Shown here: positions 17,235 through 26,245 of the stretch, in pieces
Layout: each line of letters starts with the position of its first letter
Numbering within the stretch: position 1 is the stretch's first letter
From: an uncultured Bdellovibrionales bacterium
GTDB lineage: Bacteria > Bdellovibrionota > FAC87 > UBA2466
NCBI GenBank assembly: GCA_937903155.1
Contig: CALCZU010000131.1
Span: 1-64,000 of the forward strand
Reading direction: 5' to 3'
DNA length: 64,000 bases
Notes under the pieces: model-generated
What the model saw: only the letters and a program-made list of their open reading frames with translations
What the model was told of the DNA's origin: nothing
The model's database searches: none
Position numbers and translations under genes: made by a program

Positions 17235-19096
17235 GCGACTCCATTCATCCTTTAGATGATTGCTTCTTGGGGCCTAAGGGAGAACAGAGGGCATTTTTAC
17301 GCGACATGATTTCCCTAGTATTAGACGACTACATCTTTTGGAGAAAAAACTACTATCCGAAGGATCCACCCGGCGTCCTCTACCGAACCCTCCAGGAGAA
17401 AAGATCGGTGGAGTTTCGTGAAAAACTTATTCAGGAACTATCCTGGCTCACTTCCGATTTGAAATTGGAAGTTCCATTTTTTTCCCCTCGATACTTCGCT
17501 CACATTGTATCGGAACTTTCTCTCCCGGGGGTTATCGCCTATTTTGCGACGCTTTTGTACAACCCGAATAATGTCTCTTCCGAAGCATCCGCAGTAACGA
17601 CTCGCTATGAGCTCGAAGTGGGGGAGCAATTTGCTGATCTTTTTCAATTCGATGTCAAAAAGTCGTTTGGGCACCTCACCTCCGGAGGAACGATCGCAAA
17701 CTATGAAGCGCTCTGGTACGCGCGGGTTGCAAAATTTCTCCCGCTTAGTATGGCTTTGACGCTGAAGGGAAAGCATTTGCCCCTTCCGGCGGAGCTTTCG
17801 CGGTCCGTGTGGGAGTTACTCAACGTTCCTTTCGCTGAATTAGAAGTTCTTCATAAAGCATTCGAAGCTCAAGTGGCTCAGGTGGGGCTCGATTCGCGCG
17901 CTCTACTTAGGGAAAATTCCATTGCTCAACTCGGAGAGCGGGGATTTGAAGAGAGGATTCGGCATCAGTTTGGCGAAGGTTACAAAGAGCCTGTCGTCTT
18001 GCTGCCATCCATGGCCCATTATTGTTGGAATCGAGCCTTGAGCGTCCTAGGTCTGGGCAGGAAAAACATCTTCAGCATGGTAACGGATGAACAGACACGG
18101 GTAGACCCCCACAGTTTCGAGACGATGCTGGTGAAGTGTGCTTCAGAAAAACGCCCGGTGCTTTTGTCAGTCGGTGTCGCCGGAAATACCGAGTTCGGAG
18201 CGATAGATCCAATTGCTGGACTTGTCGCCGCCAGAGACGTTGCAACGGCAAAAGGAATTTACTCCCCCCTTCACATTGACGCGGCTTTTGGAGGCTATTT
18301 TGCCTGCATGTTTAGACGGGGAAAACACTCTGCGCTTCCGATTGAAACTCTCATCCCCAGCCGGGTACGCAATGCATTCTCGGCCATATCCCAGTGTGAA
18401 TCAGTAACCATCGACCCCCATAAGATGGGCTACGTTCCCTACGGAGCCGGGGCTGTTGTCCATAAGCACGGTTTTCTGAAGGAGTTCGTGACCGAACCTG
18501 CCCCCTATGCGCTTGATGGTATCGCTGAGGATTCGAGTCCCCACTTAGGCCAATATATTATGGAAGGGTCAAAGCCGGGAGCGGCGGCAGCGAGCGTCTG
18601 GTTTACTCACCGAATGATTCCGCTGAACACTGACGGTTTTGGCGCCCAGCTCTTGTCGCTCTGTGAGTTGGCTCAGGCGTTTTACCGGAAAATGGAGGCA
18701 CTTCGCTCGGCCTCGGTGCATGTCGAACTCGTGCCGCTCTTCCCTCCCGAAACCAATGTTTTGGCGTTTATCGTGACACCGAAGGGAGCAAAGGGCTTGT
18801 CTTCAGTAAATCGATTGACCCGACAAGTGTATCAGCGCTTTGGCGTGCGTGAAGTTGCCTCCATACAGAGCTACGATTATCTGGTTTCACATACTCGCGT
18901 TAGCACAGACTCCCCGTTGCTAAATCACCCCGTTTTAGAAACGCTGGACAAATCGAAAGAGGAAAGCCTGGAGATTGTCCGCATCGTAATCATGAATCGA
19001 TGGCTTTCCGGCAATACGAGTGGCGGTGCCCCCTATATCGACGATTTTTTGGCTCTGGCCTATCGAGAGGCCGAGGAGATTGTCTTTAGTGCCTAA
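17231..19096 (+). CDS. PLP-dependent group II decarboxylase, tyrosine decarboxylase-like
   Basis: The ATG at 17231 overlaps the nnrS stop; the longer frame runs into nnrS. At 621 residues it matches the size of lactic-acid-bacterial tyrosine decarboxylase (about 620) rather than glutamate decarboxylase (about 465). From memory of that family it shares SGGTIANYEALWYAR, HIDAAFGGYF, the PLP-lysine motif SVTIDPHKMGYVPYGAG, IMEGSKPGAAAASVW and VSHTRVS. The likely reaction is decarboxylation of an aromatic amino acid to the amine plus CO2, consuming a proton. Its place at the end of a nitrate-respiration operon is unexplained. The substrate is inferred. Confidence 0.85.
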   Translation: MSDSIHPLDDCFLGPKGEQRAFLRDMISLVLDDYIFWRKNYYPKDPPGVLYRTLQEKRSVEFREKLIQELSWLTSDLKLEVPFFSPRYFAHIVSELSLPGVIAYFATLLYNPNNVSSEASAVTTRYELEVGEQFADLFQFDVKKSFGHLTSGGTIANYEALWYARVAKFLPLSMALTLKGKHLPLPAELSRSVWELLNVPFAELEVLHKAFEAQVAQVGLDSRALLRENSIAQLGERGFEERIRHQFGEGYKEPVVLLPSMAHYCWNRALSVLGLGRKNIFSMVTDEQTRVDPHSFETMLVKCASEKRPVLLSVGVAGNTEFGAIDPIAGLVAARDVATAKGIYSPLHIDAAFGGYFACMFRRGKHSALPIETLIPSRVRNAFSAISQCESVTIDPHKMGYVPYGAGAVVHKHGFLKEFVTEPAPYALDGIAEDSSPHLGQYIMEGSKPGAAAASVWFTHRMIPLNTDGFGAQLLSLCELAQAFYRKMEALRSASVHVELVPLFPPETNVLAFIVTPKGAKGLSSVNRLTRQVYQRFGVREVASIQSYDYLVSHTRVSTDSPLLNHPVLETLDKSKEESLEIVRIVIMNRWLSGNTSGGAPYIDDFLALAYREAEEIVFSA

Positions 19097-19679
19097 GGGA
19101 AACCTGAAGACCTGTCAGAAGCATTTGGATCGCGACGGTGATGAGCACCATTCCCATGAGCCGCTCTATGGCTATGAGCGCTCGTTCTCCCAGATACCGC
19201 TTTAATCCACTTGCAAAAAAAATAATAACGCTTGTTCCGGACCAAGCAATGATTAGCGCAAGGAGCCATTCTGGCCACCGGCTAGGCTCGCGGCTCATCA
19301 ATAGTAGGGCCGTTGCTAGCGCGGAAGGGCCTGCGACGTAGGGAATGGCGAGCGGTACAATAAAGGGCTCGCCCGCAACCTCTTCTCCACTCAGATATTC
19401 AGCCGAAGGAAAAATCATGCGTAAAGCGATAAGAAACAAAAGGACTCCCCCGGCGATAGACAGTGCCGGCTCGGAAATATGAAGCACTTCCAGAAAGAAT
19501 CTGCCAAGGAAGAGAAAAGAAACAAGCACGAAGAGAGCTATCAACAATTCCCGGGCAATGATGCGCTTTTGGCGTTGGGGCTCGACGTTCTTCAGAGCTG
19601 AGAGAAAAAACGGGACATTCCCAAGAGGATCAATGACGAGGAACAGCATGATGGCGGCTGAGGTGAGTGTCATATTCAT
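19086..19679 (-). CDS. MarC family integral membrane protein
   Basis: A six-helix membrane protein with the MarC/YhgN pattern: MLFLVIDPLGNVPFFLSAL at the start, SIAGGVLLFLIALRMIF, and FIVPLAIPYVAGPSALATALLLMS in the middle. The function of the family is unresolved. It converges on the decarboxylase gene and overlaps its 3' end by 11 bp. Confidence 0.88.
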   Translation of the reverse strand: MNMTLTSAAIMLFLVIDPLGNVPFFLSALKNVEPQRQKRIIARELLIALFVLVSFLFLGRFFLEVLHISEPALSIAGGVLLFLIALRMIFPSAEYLSGEEVAGEPFIVPLAIPYVAGPSALATALLLMSREPSRWPEWLLALIIAWSGTSVIIFFASGLKRYLGERALIAIERLMGMVLITVAIQMLLTGLQVSLRH

Positions 19680-19742
19680 TTCCCATATCGAAGAATCGTA
19701 TGTGCTGTAATAGTGCCATCGCTTTGAGATCCGCAGGTTAGC

Positions 19743-21236
19743 TCAGACTTCCACATTCCTTTCGGTTACCACCCGGTCACGTTTGTTTTTCATTTCCACC
19801 TTCTTAGGAGTCAGTAGGTACTGGATTAGCTCTCTTGCCGAATAGGATGTTTGGCCTTCCTGAAAGAAGCGTCTCAAATTCACGAGATCATCTCCAGCAG
19901 TAACGAGAGGTAATTCTAAGTAGCCATCCTCCTGACATTGCTCCAAACCGATGGCAGCAAACAACGCATTGCAAAGGCACTTGCGACCTACGGTGTCCCC
20001 GACTACGCCCTCCTTCTTCACGTACGCATCGATTGGTTCACCGGGACATCGATATACCAAAGCGCCGTCCGCACTCACGCAGACGTCTCTTAGGTAACCC
20101 AGGTCACACTTTCTGGGACGAGTTTCATATAAATCGGCGCTGGAGAGTGTGTCCTCTAGGGGGGCGACCTTGAATGGGAATCCGGTGGGAGATGCCGCGG
20201 GATCGGTAAAAACGTGTTCCTTGTTCACGTCCCCAGAGTTCAGAACCCACTTTCGTATGGCGGCCGATTTTATTTGTTCAGTAAATCCGGATTCCTCGCA
20301 GAAGGCGAATGCGGTTCCGACTTGAATGCCAGCGGCTCCTTTTTTAATCGCCTCCTGAAGTTGCTCAGGACTTGCAAAGCCACCAGCCAACCAGAAGGGT
20401 AGTCCCAATTCCTTGATCTTTTCCAGATCGACTTCGTCCTTCCTTCCATAGACGGGTTCTCCGCTAGCGTTTAGCTGAATCTTCCCTCGTGGCGGGGCAT
20501 TGTGACCACCTGCAGTAGGTCCTTCGACGACAAATCCCTCAATGCTTCCGGTAGATTTCTGAGCAAGATGCAAGGCAAGTGTCGCTGACGCTATTATAGG
20601 TAGAAAATACGGGCGCTTTAAATGCGGTAGATGGCGGGAAAACACAATGTTCGGATCAAAGGAGACTCGGACCTCCTCTCCGCTCCGACCCCCGTGAACG
20701 AATACTCTTAGCGACGCGGATTGCTGGCCAGAAAAGCAATCGAGGACACCTGGAATTTCCCTCGGGATACCGGCTCCCATTAAAACATAGTCAACCCCGG
20801 CAAGCATCGCTCCATAGAGTCCCGGTAGGTTGGAGAGCTGCATCTTCTCCAAAAAGTTAATTCCTACGAGACCGTCGTGCCCGTCCTTGGCGAGGAATAC
20901 CTCCACAAAGCTCGCCAACACCGTGAGCTGCTCCAGACTTCGGTTAGAATGAACCGAAAAGAGTGGGCTACGTTTGTACGGCCTGTGGGGATCTTTCGCA
21001 GACGGATTATAGTAGTCTTCAAGAAACTTTTCAGAAATCTCGGGATGAGGAAACTTGGCCATTGCCCTCCGGATATCTCCGCTAGCGTCCCCCTGTTGCA
21101 AGCGCCGTAACAGAATCGTATTGATTGCCGCCCCTGAAACGACACCCAGTTGCCCGGTTCGAGACACCGCGCGAGCGAGCGGCCAATGAGATACTCCGAT
21201 TCCCATGCCCCCTTGAATGATTGTTGGTGTTTTCAT
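19743..21236 (-). CDS. NAD(P)H-dependent flavin oxidoreductase / nitronate monooxygenase family
   Basis: An FMN TIM-barrel of the 2-nitropropane dioxygenase family: IIQGGMGIGVSHWPLARAVS at the N-terminus, VEGPTAGGHNAPP and WLAGGFASPEQLQEAIKKGA in the phosphate-binding region. The C-terminal 120 residues are Cys-rich (KCDLGYLRDVC, YRCPGEP, RKCLCNALFAAIGL), a known extension in one branch of this family. It overlaps the upstream diiron gene by 4 bp (ATGA), so the two are coupled. Physiological substrates could be nitronates or another oxidised compound. Confidence 0.85.
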   Translation of the reverse strand: MKTPTIIQGGMGIGVSHWPLARAVSRTGQLGVVSGAAINTILLRRLQQGDASGDIRRAMAKFPHPEISEKFLEDYYNPSAKDPHRPYKRSPLFSVHSNRSLEQLTVLASFVEVFLAKDGHDGLVGINFLEKMQLSNLPGLYGAMLAGVDYVLMGAGIPREIPGVLDCFSGQQSASLRVFVHGGRSGEEVRVSFDPNIVFSRHLPHLKRPYFLPIIASATLALHLAQKSTGSIEGFVVEGPTAGGHNAPPRGKIQLNASGEPVYGRKDEVDLEKIKELGLPFWLAGGFASPEQLQEAIKKGAAGIQVGTAFAFCEESGFTEQIKSAAIRKWVLNSGDVNKEHVFTDPAASPTGFPFKVAPLEDTLSSADLYETRPRKCDLGYLRDVCVSADGALVYRCPGEPIDAYVKKEGVVGDTVGRKCLCNALFAAIGLEQCQEDGYLELPLVTAGDDLVNLRRFFQEGQTSYSARELIQYLLTPKKVEMKNKRDRVVTERNVEV

Positions 21237-22006
21237 GAGGCGCCCGCCACCTGGCCGCCGATCCTTGGGAAATGCAAGAATCGCCGTGTAACTCCGAAAC
21301 TCTCGTACGCCTTTTCAACATTCGTATATACCTCCTCCAGAAGCTCCCGACGATCGAGCCCTACAATCTGTGCGTCATCGGCTAGCGCACGAGATACGCG
21401 CTCAGCAAATTTCATGATGAAGTACTGAGACGCCCTCACGTAGGTTCGTCCGGCGAGTGACAAGCGATCAATAACGTCAGGAAGTACAAGGTGAAGAAAG
21501 TGGATATGTCGACTCTCATCGATAAGTAGATGCCGACACATCTGAGCTCCTAATGGATCGATTTGTGCGGCTTTTGCTCTTCGCAAAAAGGACGAAGCGA
21601 AATTCTCCGAGAAAAGGGTGGAGAATAGCCAGTTTTCGACTTGGAAAAACCCCATCGAAGCGATTTTTCCAAGAATGTGGTAGTTCCGATCGTCTTGCGG
21701 ATTTTTCCCCAGCTTCGTTAGGTAGTTTTCAATGGTAAAGACGTGCCTGGCTTCGTCCGCGGATTGCATCGTTAGGTATAGGAGCGCGTCCTCACTCTCA
21801 AGGCGGCGTGGGGCCTTGGCGATCATGTTCGTCAGAACGTTAAGCCCCATTTTCTCTAACGTATAAAGGACCGACCCCAAGCGAATCCAAACACGTCGTG
21901 CTTCAGCATCAAGTTCAATATTCGAATTGAAATCTAAGGTCTCCGATGCCGACCATTGCTGTCCTGCAGATTGGACATATAAGCGCCTTATTTTTTCCGC
22001 ATCCAT
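21233..22006 (-). CDS. Ferritin-like diiron protein (putative oxygenase)
   Basis: An all-helical protein with a carboxylate-bridged diiron signature: a first Glu in LYTLEKMGLN, then SADEARHVF, a third Glu in the segment QVENWLFSTLFSE, and LIDESRHIHF (two ExxH motifs). This suits ribonucleotide-reductase-R2-like or N-oxygenase-like (AurF/CmlI class) proteins. It is translationally coupled to the flavin oxidoreductase and sits behind two narK genes, which invites a role in nitrogen-oxide or nitro-compound chemistry. The substrate is unknown. Confidence 0.7.
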   Translation of the reverse strand: MDAEKIRRLYVQSAGQQWSASETLDFNSNIELDAEARRVWIRLGSVLYTLEKMGLNVLTNMIAKAPRRLESEDALLYLTMQSADEARHVFTIENYLTKLGKNPQDDRNYHILGKIASMGFFQVENWLFSTLFSENFASSFLRRAKAAQIDPLGAQMCRHLLIDESRHIHFLHLVLPDVIDRLSLAGRTYVRASQYFIMKFAERVSRALADDAQIVGLDRRELLEEVYTNVEKAYESFGVTRRFLHFPRIGGQVAGAS

Positions 22007-22034
22007 AGGCTATCCTTTACTTCATTTGCTCTCA

Positions 22035-23381
22035 TCAACTCGGCCTTTCACATCCGGTCCGACTATAGAACCACCAGTTTACGAAAGTGGCGACGATAAC
22101 GAACACTAAGTACCCGACGAAAAATCCATTCGCATTTCCTGAACTGGAGATGACAGCCCCAATGAGGGAAGCAAAGACAAACGGACCATAGGCGGCTACC
22201 GCCGAGGTCCATCCCATCACTCCCGCCCGTTGAATCGGATTGTGAGAAAAAATCATGGAATACTGACGGAAAGTGGCCGCGTTCCCGATTCCAGTGAGGA
22301 AAAACAGTGCCAACATACTCGTTACGAAGGCCGGAAACACATCAAGTCCTGTTGGTGCGAATAGACCTAGCGAAAACATGATCGACGTAACTGCTGCAAG
22401 GCCCACTCCCGTAAGCGTTGTCAAAATTGCGCCACCCGTCTTGTCCGAGACGAAGCCAAAAACCACACGACTTGTGGAACCTATCAACGGCCCATAGAAA
22501 GCGAACTTCAATGGATCGGGTGCATCAGGAAAGTTGCCGTACAGACTTTTGATCATGAGCGGAAAGCTAGCCGAAAGTCCCGCGAAAGATCCGAACGTCA
22601 TGACGTAGATGATCGTGCAGTACCACGTGTGTTTATCCTTGAATATTTCCAACTGCTCTTTGAAAGAAGCTCGCACCGGTATGCTTTTAAGAACTATCCA
22701 ACAGGCGACTGTAAGAACGAGCAGTAGGGGGACGTACCAGAGGGCGGCGCTCTGAAGGAAGATTTCTTTGGTGGCAATGACCTGTCCGGCTTTGTCCTTC
22801 ACGGAGAAGAGCTGAGCGGCGCCGACCGTCGCGAAGCCCAAGACGATAGGCGTCATGAACTGAGCGAGGCTAACCCCGAAATTTCCAATACCCGCTTGGA
22901 TGCCAAGTACCGTCCCTTGAAGTCGTTTCGGGAAAAAAAGACTCGTCGACGGCATATGAGATGAGAAATCTCCCCCGCCAAAGCCGGCCAAGAAAGCCAA
23001 GACAATAAAGACCCAAAACGGCGTCGCAGTATCCATCACCGCAAGGCCAATCCCTATGCAGGGAATGACCTTGATCAGGGTGGAGAACGTCACGACATTC
23101 CTAGTTCCGTAAATCGGAATCAAGAAAGTATGGAGAATGCGAAGTGTTCCGCCGGCAAGCCCTGGCATCGCGGCAAGCCAAAATAGCTGCTGCGTTGTGA
23201 ACTTGAACCCAATGCCTGGTAGCTTCACCACAATGGCGCTAATCATGAACCAGGTGGCAAACGACAAGGTGAGTGACGCCGTCGTCACCCAAAGGGTTTT
23301 CCATGCCCGCTGTTTTCCCTCGGTTTCCCAGAATTGCGGATCTTCAGGAGTCCATTTGTCGAGCCAAGTAGTCATTACCAT
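22035..23381 (-). CDS. narK: Nitrate/nitrite MFS transporter (NarK family)
   Basis: Twelve-helix major facilitator of the nitrate/nitrite porter family. The first nitrate signature is GFGGGDFSSHMPSTSLFFP, followed by GIQAGIGNFGVSLAQF; the second Gly-rich motif is FLTGIGNAATFRQYSMIF. RILHTF and SRVVFGF supply the substrate arginines of helices 2 and 8. It is separated by 3 bp from the porin gene upstream. A choice between proton symport and nitrite antiport cannot be made from sequence alone. Confidence 0.93.
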   Translation of the reverse strand: MVMTTWLDKWTPEDPQFWETEGKQRAWKTLWVTTASLTLSFATWFMISAIVVKLPGIGFKFTTQQLFWLAAMPGLAGGTLRILHTFLIPIYGTRNVVTFSTLIKVIPCIGIGLAVMDTATPFWVFIVLAFLAGFGGGDFSSHMPSTSLFFPKRLQGTVLGIQAGIGNFGVSLAQFMTPIVLGFATVGAAQLFSVKDKAGQVIATKEIFLQSAALWYVPLLLVLTVACWIVLKSIPVRASFKEQLEIFKDKHTWYCTIIYVMTFGSFAGLSASFPLMIKSLYGNFPDAPDPLKFAFYGPLIGSTSRVVFGFVSDKTGGAILTTLTGVGLAAVTSIMFSLGLFAPTGLDVFPAFVTSMLALFFLTGIGNAATFRQYSMIFSHNPIQRAGVMGWTSAVAAYGPFVFASLIGAVISSSGNANGFFVGYLVFVIVATFVNWWFYSRTGCERPS

Positions 23382-23384
23382 CTC

Positions 23385-24626
23385 CTATAGCTGCGCTACC
23401 CACTGCGCGTACCAGAACGTCGGATTGAAATCCCCAAGCTCCGCTTTCAAGTAATCCCCGGGTAGGAGAACCCCGCCGCCAAGTGTAGCGGTAATCTCCT
23501 TGGATATTGCGTAGGACAAAATGAGATCGAGCTCTGAACCAATGGCACTTGAGGTATGAGTGCCCGTACCCAACGCCGTAGTTCCATTTAGTTTGTAGGC
23601 CGGCGCTGATGTCGATGTTCGCATCAAATAGTGAAAGTCAAACTGCGCGGTAAAACCTTCGGTTGGTACCGCCGTGAGATGAAGTACTCCGCCCTGGATA
23701 TTTCGACGGCCAAATATATCCGCAATGCCGAGGTACTTATGAGCCAAGGGATAGAGTTGGTCATAGGTCGAGCCGGCCTGAAAGACTTCCAGCCCGATGC
23801 GGCTCTTGAAGGGGGCGTCGAAATTCCATCCCGCCTCAAGGTCAATTTGGTAGGCACTTCCGGCATCGGTAAACTGAGAGCCCGCTTCCTTGGTCGCCTC
23901 CGCTCGATAGTCAAAGGCACCAAGTCGGTCCTTAACTCTCGCTCCCAGAGCAAACAATTCACGGTTACTTCCCGTGGTTTGATCCTGTCGATACAGCAAA
24001 TAGAGATCTGTCGCGCTAAGACCGGATCCAAAGTTATTGCTCGAATACAGCCCCAGGAGGTCGCCGTCGCCCGCTCCCTGAACCGTCGCGGTGACTTTCG
24101 AAGCAAAGAGTTTACTGTAAAAGAAATCTACGGAACCCGAGCCATGAGAGTAACGAGCCCGCAGGGCATCGAAGCTTCGCCCCACGTTGTCCCAATCCAG
24201 ACCACTCAAAACCACTTCGTCTCCATAAGAGAGGAGCTGTCTTCCGAAAATGAATTGAAAGCTGTCGACGGGACGATACTCAATAGTGGCTTGATGAATC
24301 CCCAGAGAACTATCGAAGGTGGTGCCGCTAGTGGGTTGACCGGCATTGGTTGTCGCGGAAGTTCCCGGAAACTCTGGTTTGCCGAAGGCTTTTGAGAACT
24401 GCGGTTGGATAAAGAGGGAAAGCTCGGAGCCCTTGGATAGTCTTACTTCGGGACGAACTCGAAGAAGAAATCCCGAACGCTCAGAGAGGTAATCGGTTCG
24501 TTCGCTTCTTTCAAACCGCAGTCTCCCCTGTCCGCCGACGGTAGTTTTAATCAAAGAGTCTGACTCGATAGCAATAGCTTTTAGAGAAGTTATCGATAAA
24601 ATTCCCAAAATAAATATTCGTTTCAC
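23385..24626 (-). CDS. Outer-membrane beta-barrel channel protein (alginate-export/porin-like)
   Basis: A signal peptide (MKRIFILGILSITSLKAIA) leads a 390-residue mature part made of alternating strands with the pattern seen in alginate_exp-type barrels: GQGRLRFERSERTDY, FQFIFGRQLLSYGDE, WDNVGRSFDALRARY, DFFYSKLF. It ends in an aromatic/hydrophobic strand (WYAQWVAQL). It lies between two narK genes with 3 bp and 9 bp gaps, so it probably provides an outer-membrane path for nitrate or nitrite. Confidence 0.78.
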   Translation of the reverse strand: MKRIFILGILSITSLKAIAIESDSLIKTTVGGQGRLRFERSERTDYLSERSGFLLRVRPEVRLSKGSELSLFIQPQFSKAFGKPEFPGTSATTNAGQPTSGTTFDSSLGIHQATIEYRPVDSFQFIFGRQLLSYGDEVVLSGLDWDNVGRSFDALRARYSHGSGSVDFFYSKLFASKVTATVQGAGDGDLLGLYSSNNFGSGLSATDLYLLYRQDQTTGSNRELFALGARVKDRLGAFDYRAEATKEAGSQFTDAGSAYQIDLEAGWNFDAPFKSRIGLEVFQAGSTYDQLYPLAHKYLGIADIFGRRNIQGGVLHLTAVPTEGFTAQFDFHYLMRTSTSAPAYKLNGTTALGTGTHTSSAIGSELDLILSYAISKEITATLGGGVLLPGDYLKAELGDFNPTFWYAQWVAQL

Positions 24627-24635
24627 GTTCCCTCC

Positions 24636-26120
24636 CTATTGCTTTTCAAATCGTCTCATCAGACTGGGCTCTGTTTCATGCATCATCTTCTGAATCACCC
24701 AGTGCATCCATCCCAAGCAGATGGCGATCAAGATCACAAAGAACACCCAACAGGTTGTCCAAATTCCGGTGTCTTCAAGAAGATATCCAAATAAGATGGG
24801 GCACAAGAAACCGCCCAACCCGCCCACGACTCCAACGATTCCTCCCACTACTCCGACATCAGACGGAAAATAGGTGGGGATATGTTTGTAGACAGCGGCT
24901 TTTCCGATGCCCATCATGATGCCTACCGCGAACACGAGGAAGGTAAAGATCCACACATTGGCCTGGAAGTAGATGTGCGTAACGCCCTTTGCGAGTAGCT
25001 GTTTCTTTTTTACAACGTTACCGACTTCAACGACCGGCTCCTGCCACGAGCGCGAAGCAGGCAGCACCATCGTTTCCGTTTCTTGTTTCACTGGTTCGCG
25101 CGCGGCCTGAACTGCGTATTTTCGCTCTCCATCCACTACTACTTCATTGGGCGATACGCTGGTGACTTTGCCGCCGTATTTTGCCTGAACACCAGGACCC
25201 GGCGTGTAAACGTCCATTCTCGGAAAGATAAGAAGCGCGCTGCAGATAAGGCAGATCGTAAACACCCAGTACATGACCCGCCTTGCCCCGTAGTGATCGC
25301 TCATCCACCCGCCTAACGCACGGATGACCCCAGAAGGGAGGCTGAAGATCGAAGCCAAAAGACCCGCGGTGACAAGCGACATGGAGTAAACATTTACGTA
25401 GTAGGGAATAAGCCACTGGGCGAGGGCAACAAAGCCGCCAAAAACGTAGAAGTAGTAGAGGCAAAAACGCCAAACGCGAAGATTAGAAAGGGGAGCGAGC
25501 TGCGCCTTCAGAGTCTTCCCAGTACTTTCAACTTTTCGCGGATACGTTAAGAAGTAGAAGAAGACTGCGGTGGCCAGTAGTACTAGAGAATAAATCCATG
25601 GGAGGCGACGCCAGCCTTCGGGGTCGGCGCCGTGTTGAGTTAGTACAAGCAGTAGCGAAGGAGCGCCCAGGCTGGTGAGCGCGGAACCCGCATTACCGGC
25701 GCCAAAAATGCCAAGTGCTGTCCCCTGGTGTTCTTTCTTAAACCACAACGAAGTATAGGCAATACCAACGGCAAAGGACGCTCCGGAGATTCCAAATCCG
25801 AGTGAGGTTAGTAGGAACTGCCCGTAGGAATTTGCGAGGCTCAGCGTCCACATGAAAAACGAAGAAAGGAGTAAGAGACCGATGAATATCGGGCGACCAC
25901 CAAAACGATCGGTCAAAAGCCCCACCGGCAACCGAAGAATGGACCCAGTGAGTACGGGAATTCCGATAAGCCACCCAACTTGCGAGTTCGTCCACTCGAA
26001 GATCTTGGCCTCAACCAGGTAGGTAACCAGGACACCATTTAGCATCCAGGCCGCAAAGCAAATCGTGAACGAGAGGGTACTGGCAAATAAGACAGATACC
26101 GCCTTGCGATCTTCAAACAT
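24636..26120 (-). CDS. narK: NarK-family nitrate/nitrite transporter with an inserted soluble domain
   Basis: A NarK-type MFS protein: GFGISGASFAVGIAYTSLWF and GIFGAGNAGSALTS in the N-terminal half, VVGGIVGVVGGLGGFLCPILFGYLLEDTG in the C-terminal half. Arg63 (ILRLP) and Arg267 (VIRALGG) are in the places of the substrate arginines. Between the eighth and ninth helices, about residues 302-385 form a hydrophilic insert (GGKVTSVSPNEVVVDGERKYAV ... PVVEVGNVVKKKQLLAKG) absent from ordinary NarK. Its beta-rich look recalls a barrel-sandwich hybrid. A perfect FNR box lies 72 bp upstream. Confidence 0.9.
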   Translation of the reverse strand: MFEDRKAVSVLFASTLSFTICFAAWMLNGVLVTYLVEAKIFEWTNSQVGWLIGIPVLTGSILRLPVGLLTDRFGGRPIFIGLLLLSSFFMWTLSLANSYGQFLLTSLGFGISGASFAVGIAYTSLWFKKEHQGTALGIFGAGNAGSALTSLGAPSLLLVLTQHGADPEGWRRLPWIYSLVLLATAVFFYFLTYPRKVESTGKTLKAQLAPLSNLRVWRFCLYYFYVFGGFVALAQWLIPYYVNVYSMSLVTAGLLASIFSLPSGVIRALGGWMSDHYGARRVMYWVFTICLICSALLIFPRMDVYTPGPGVQAKYGGKVTSVSPNEVVVDGERKYAVQAAREPVKQETETMVLPASRSWQEPVVEVGNVVKKKQLLAKGVTHIYFQANVWIFTFLVFAVGIMMGIGKAAVYKHIPTYFPSDVGVVGGIVGVVGGLGGFLCPILFGYLLEDTGIWTTCWVFFVILIAICLGWMHWVIQKMMHETEPSLMRRFEKQ

Positions 26121-26191
26121 GGAACCGCCCCTTTCTCACCTAGGCTAGCATCGGGTTTGCGCGCTGGCCTTGATGTTTGGGGACGAATCGC

Positions 26192-26205
26192 TTGATAATT
26201 ATCAA
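26192..26205. promoter_or_regulatory. Perfect FNR box upstream of narK
   Basis: TTGATAATTATCAA is a perfect, fully palindromic FNR/DNR site. It lies between the 3' end of a CBS gene and the narK start codon at 26120, so it most likely drives the narK-porin-narK-diiron-flavin oxidoreductase run on the minus strand. Confidence 0.85.
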
Positions 26206-26245
26206 TGTTTTGTCGCGGATTTAGCTAAAGGCGATGAGAGCTTCG

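Noticed and set aside
23631..24395. 254-codon plus-strand ORF opposite the porin gene
   Set aside because: It is a shadow of a well-supported signal-peptide barrel gene and has no protein family features or RBS.
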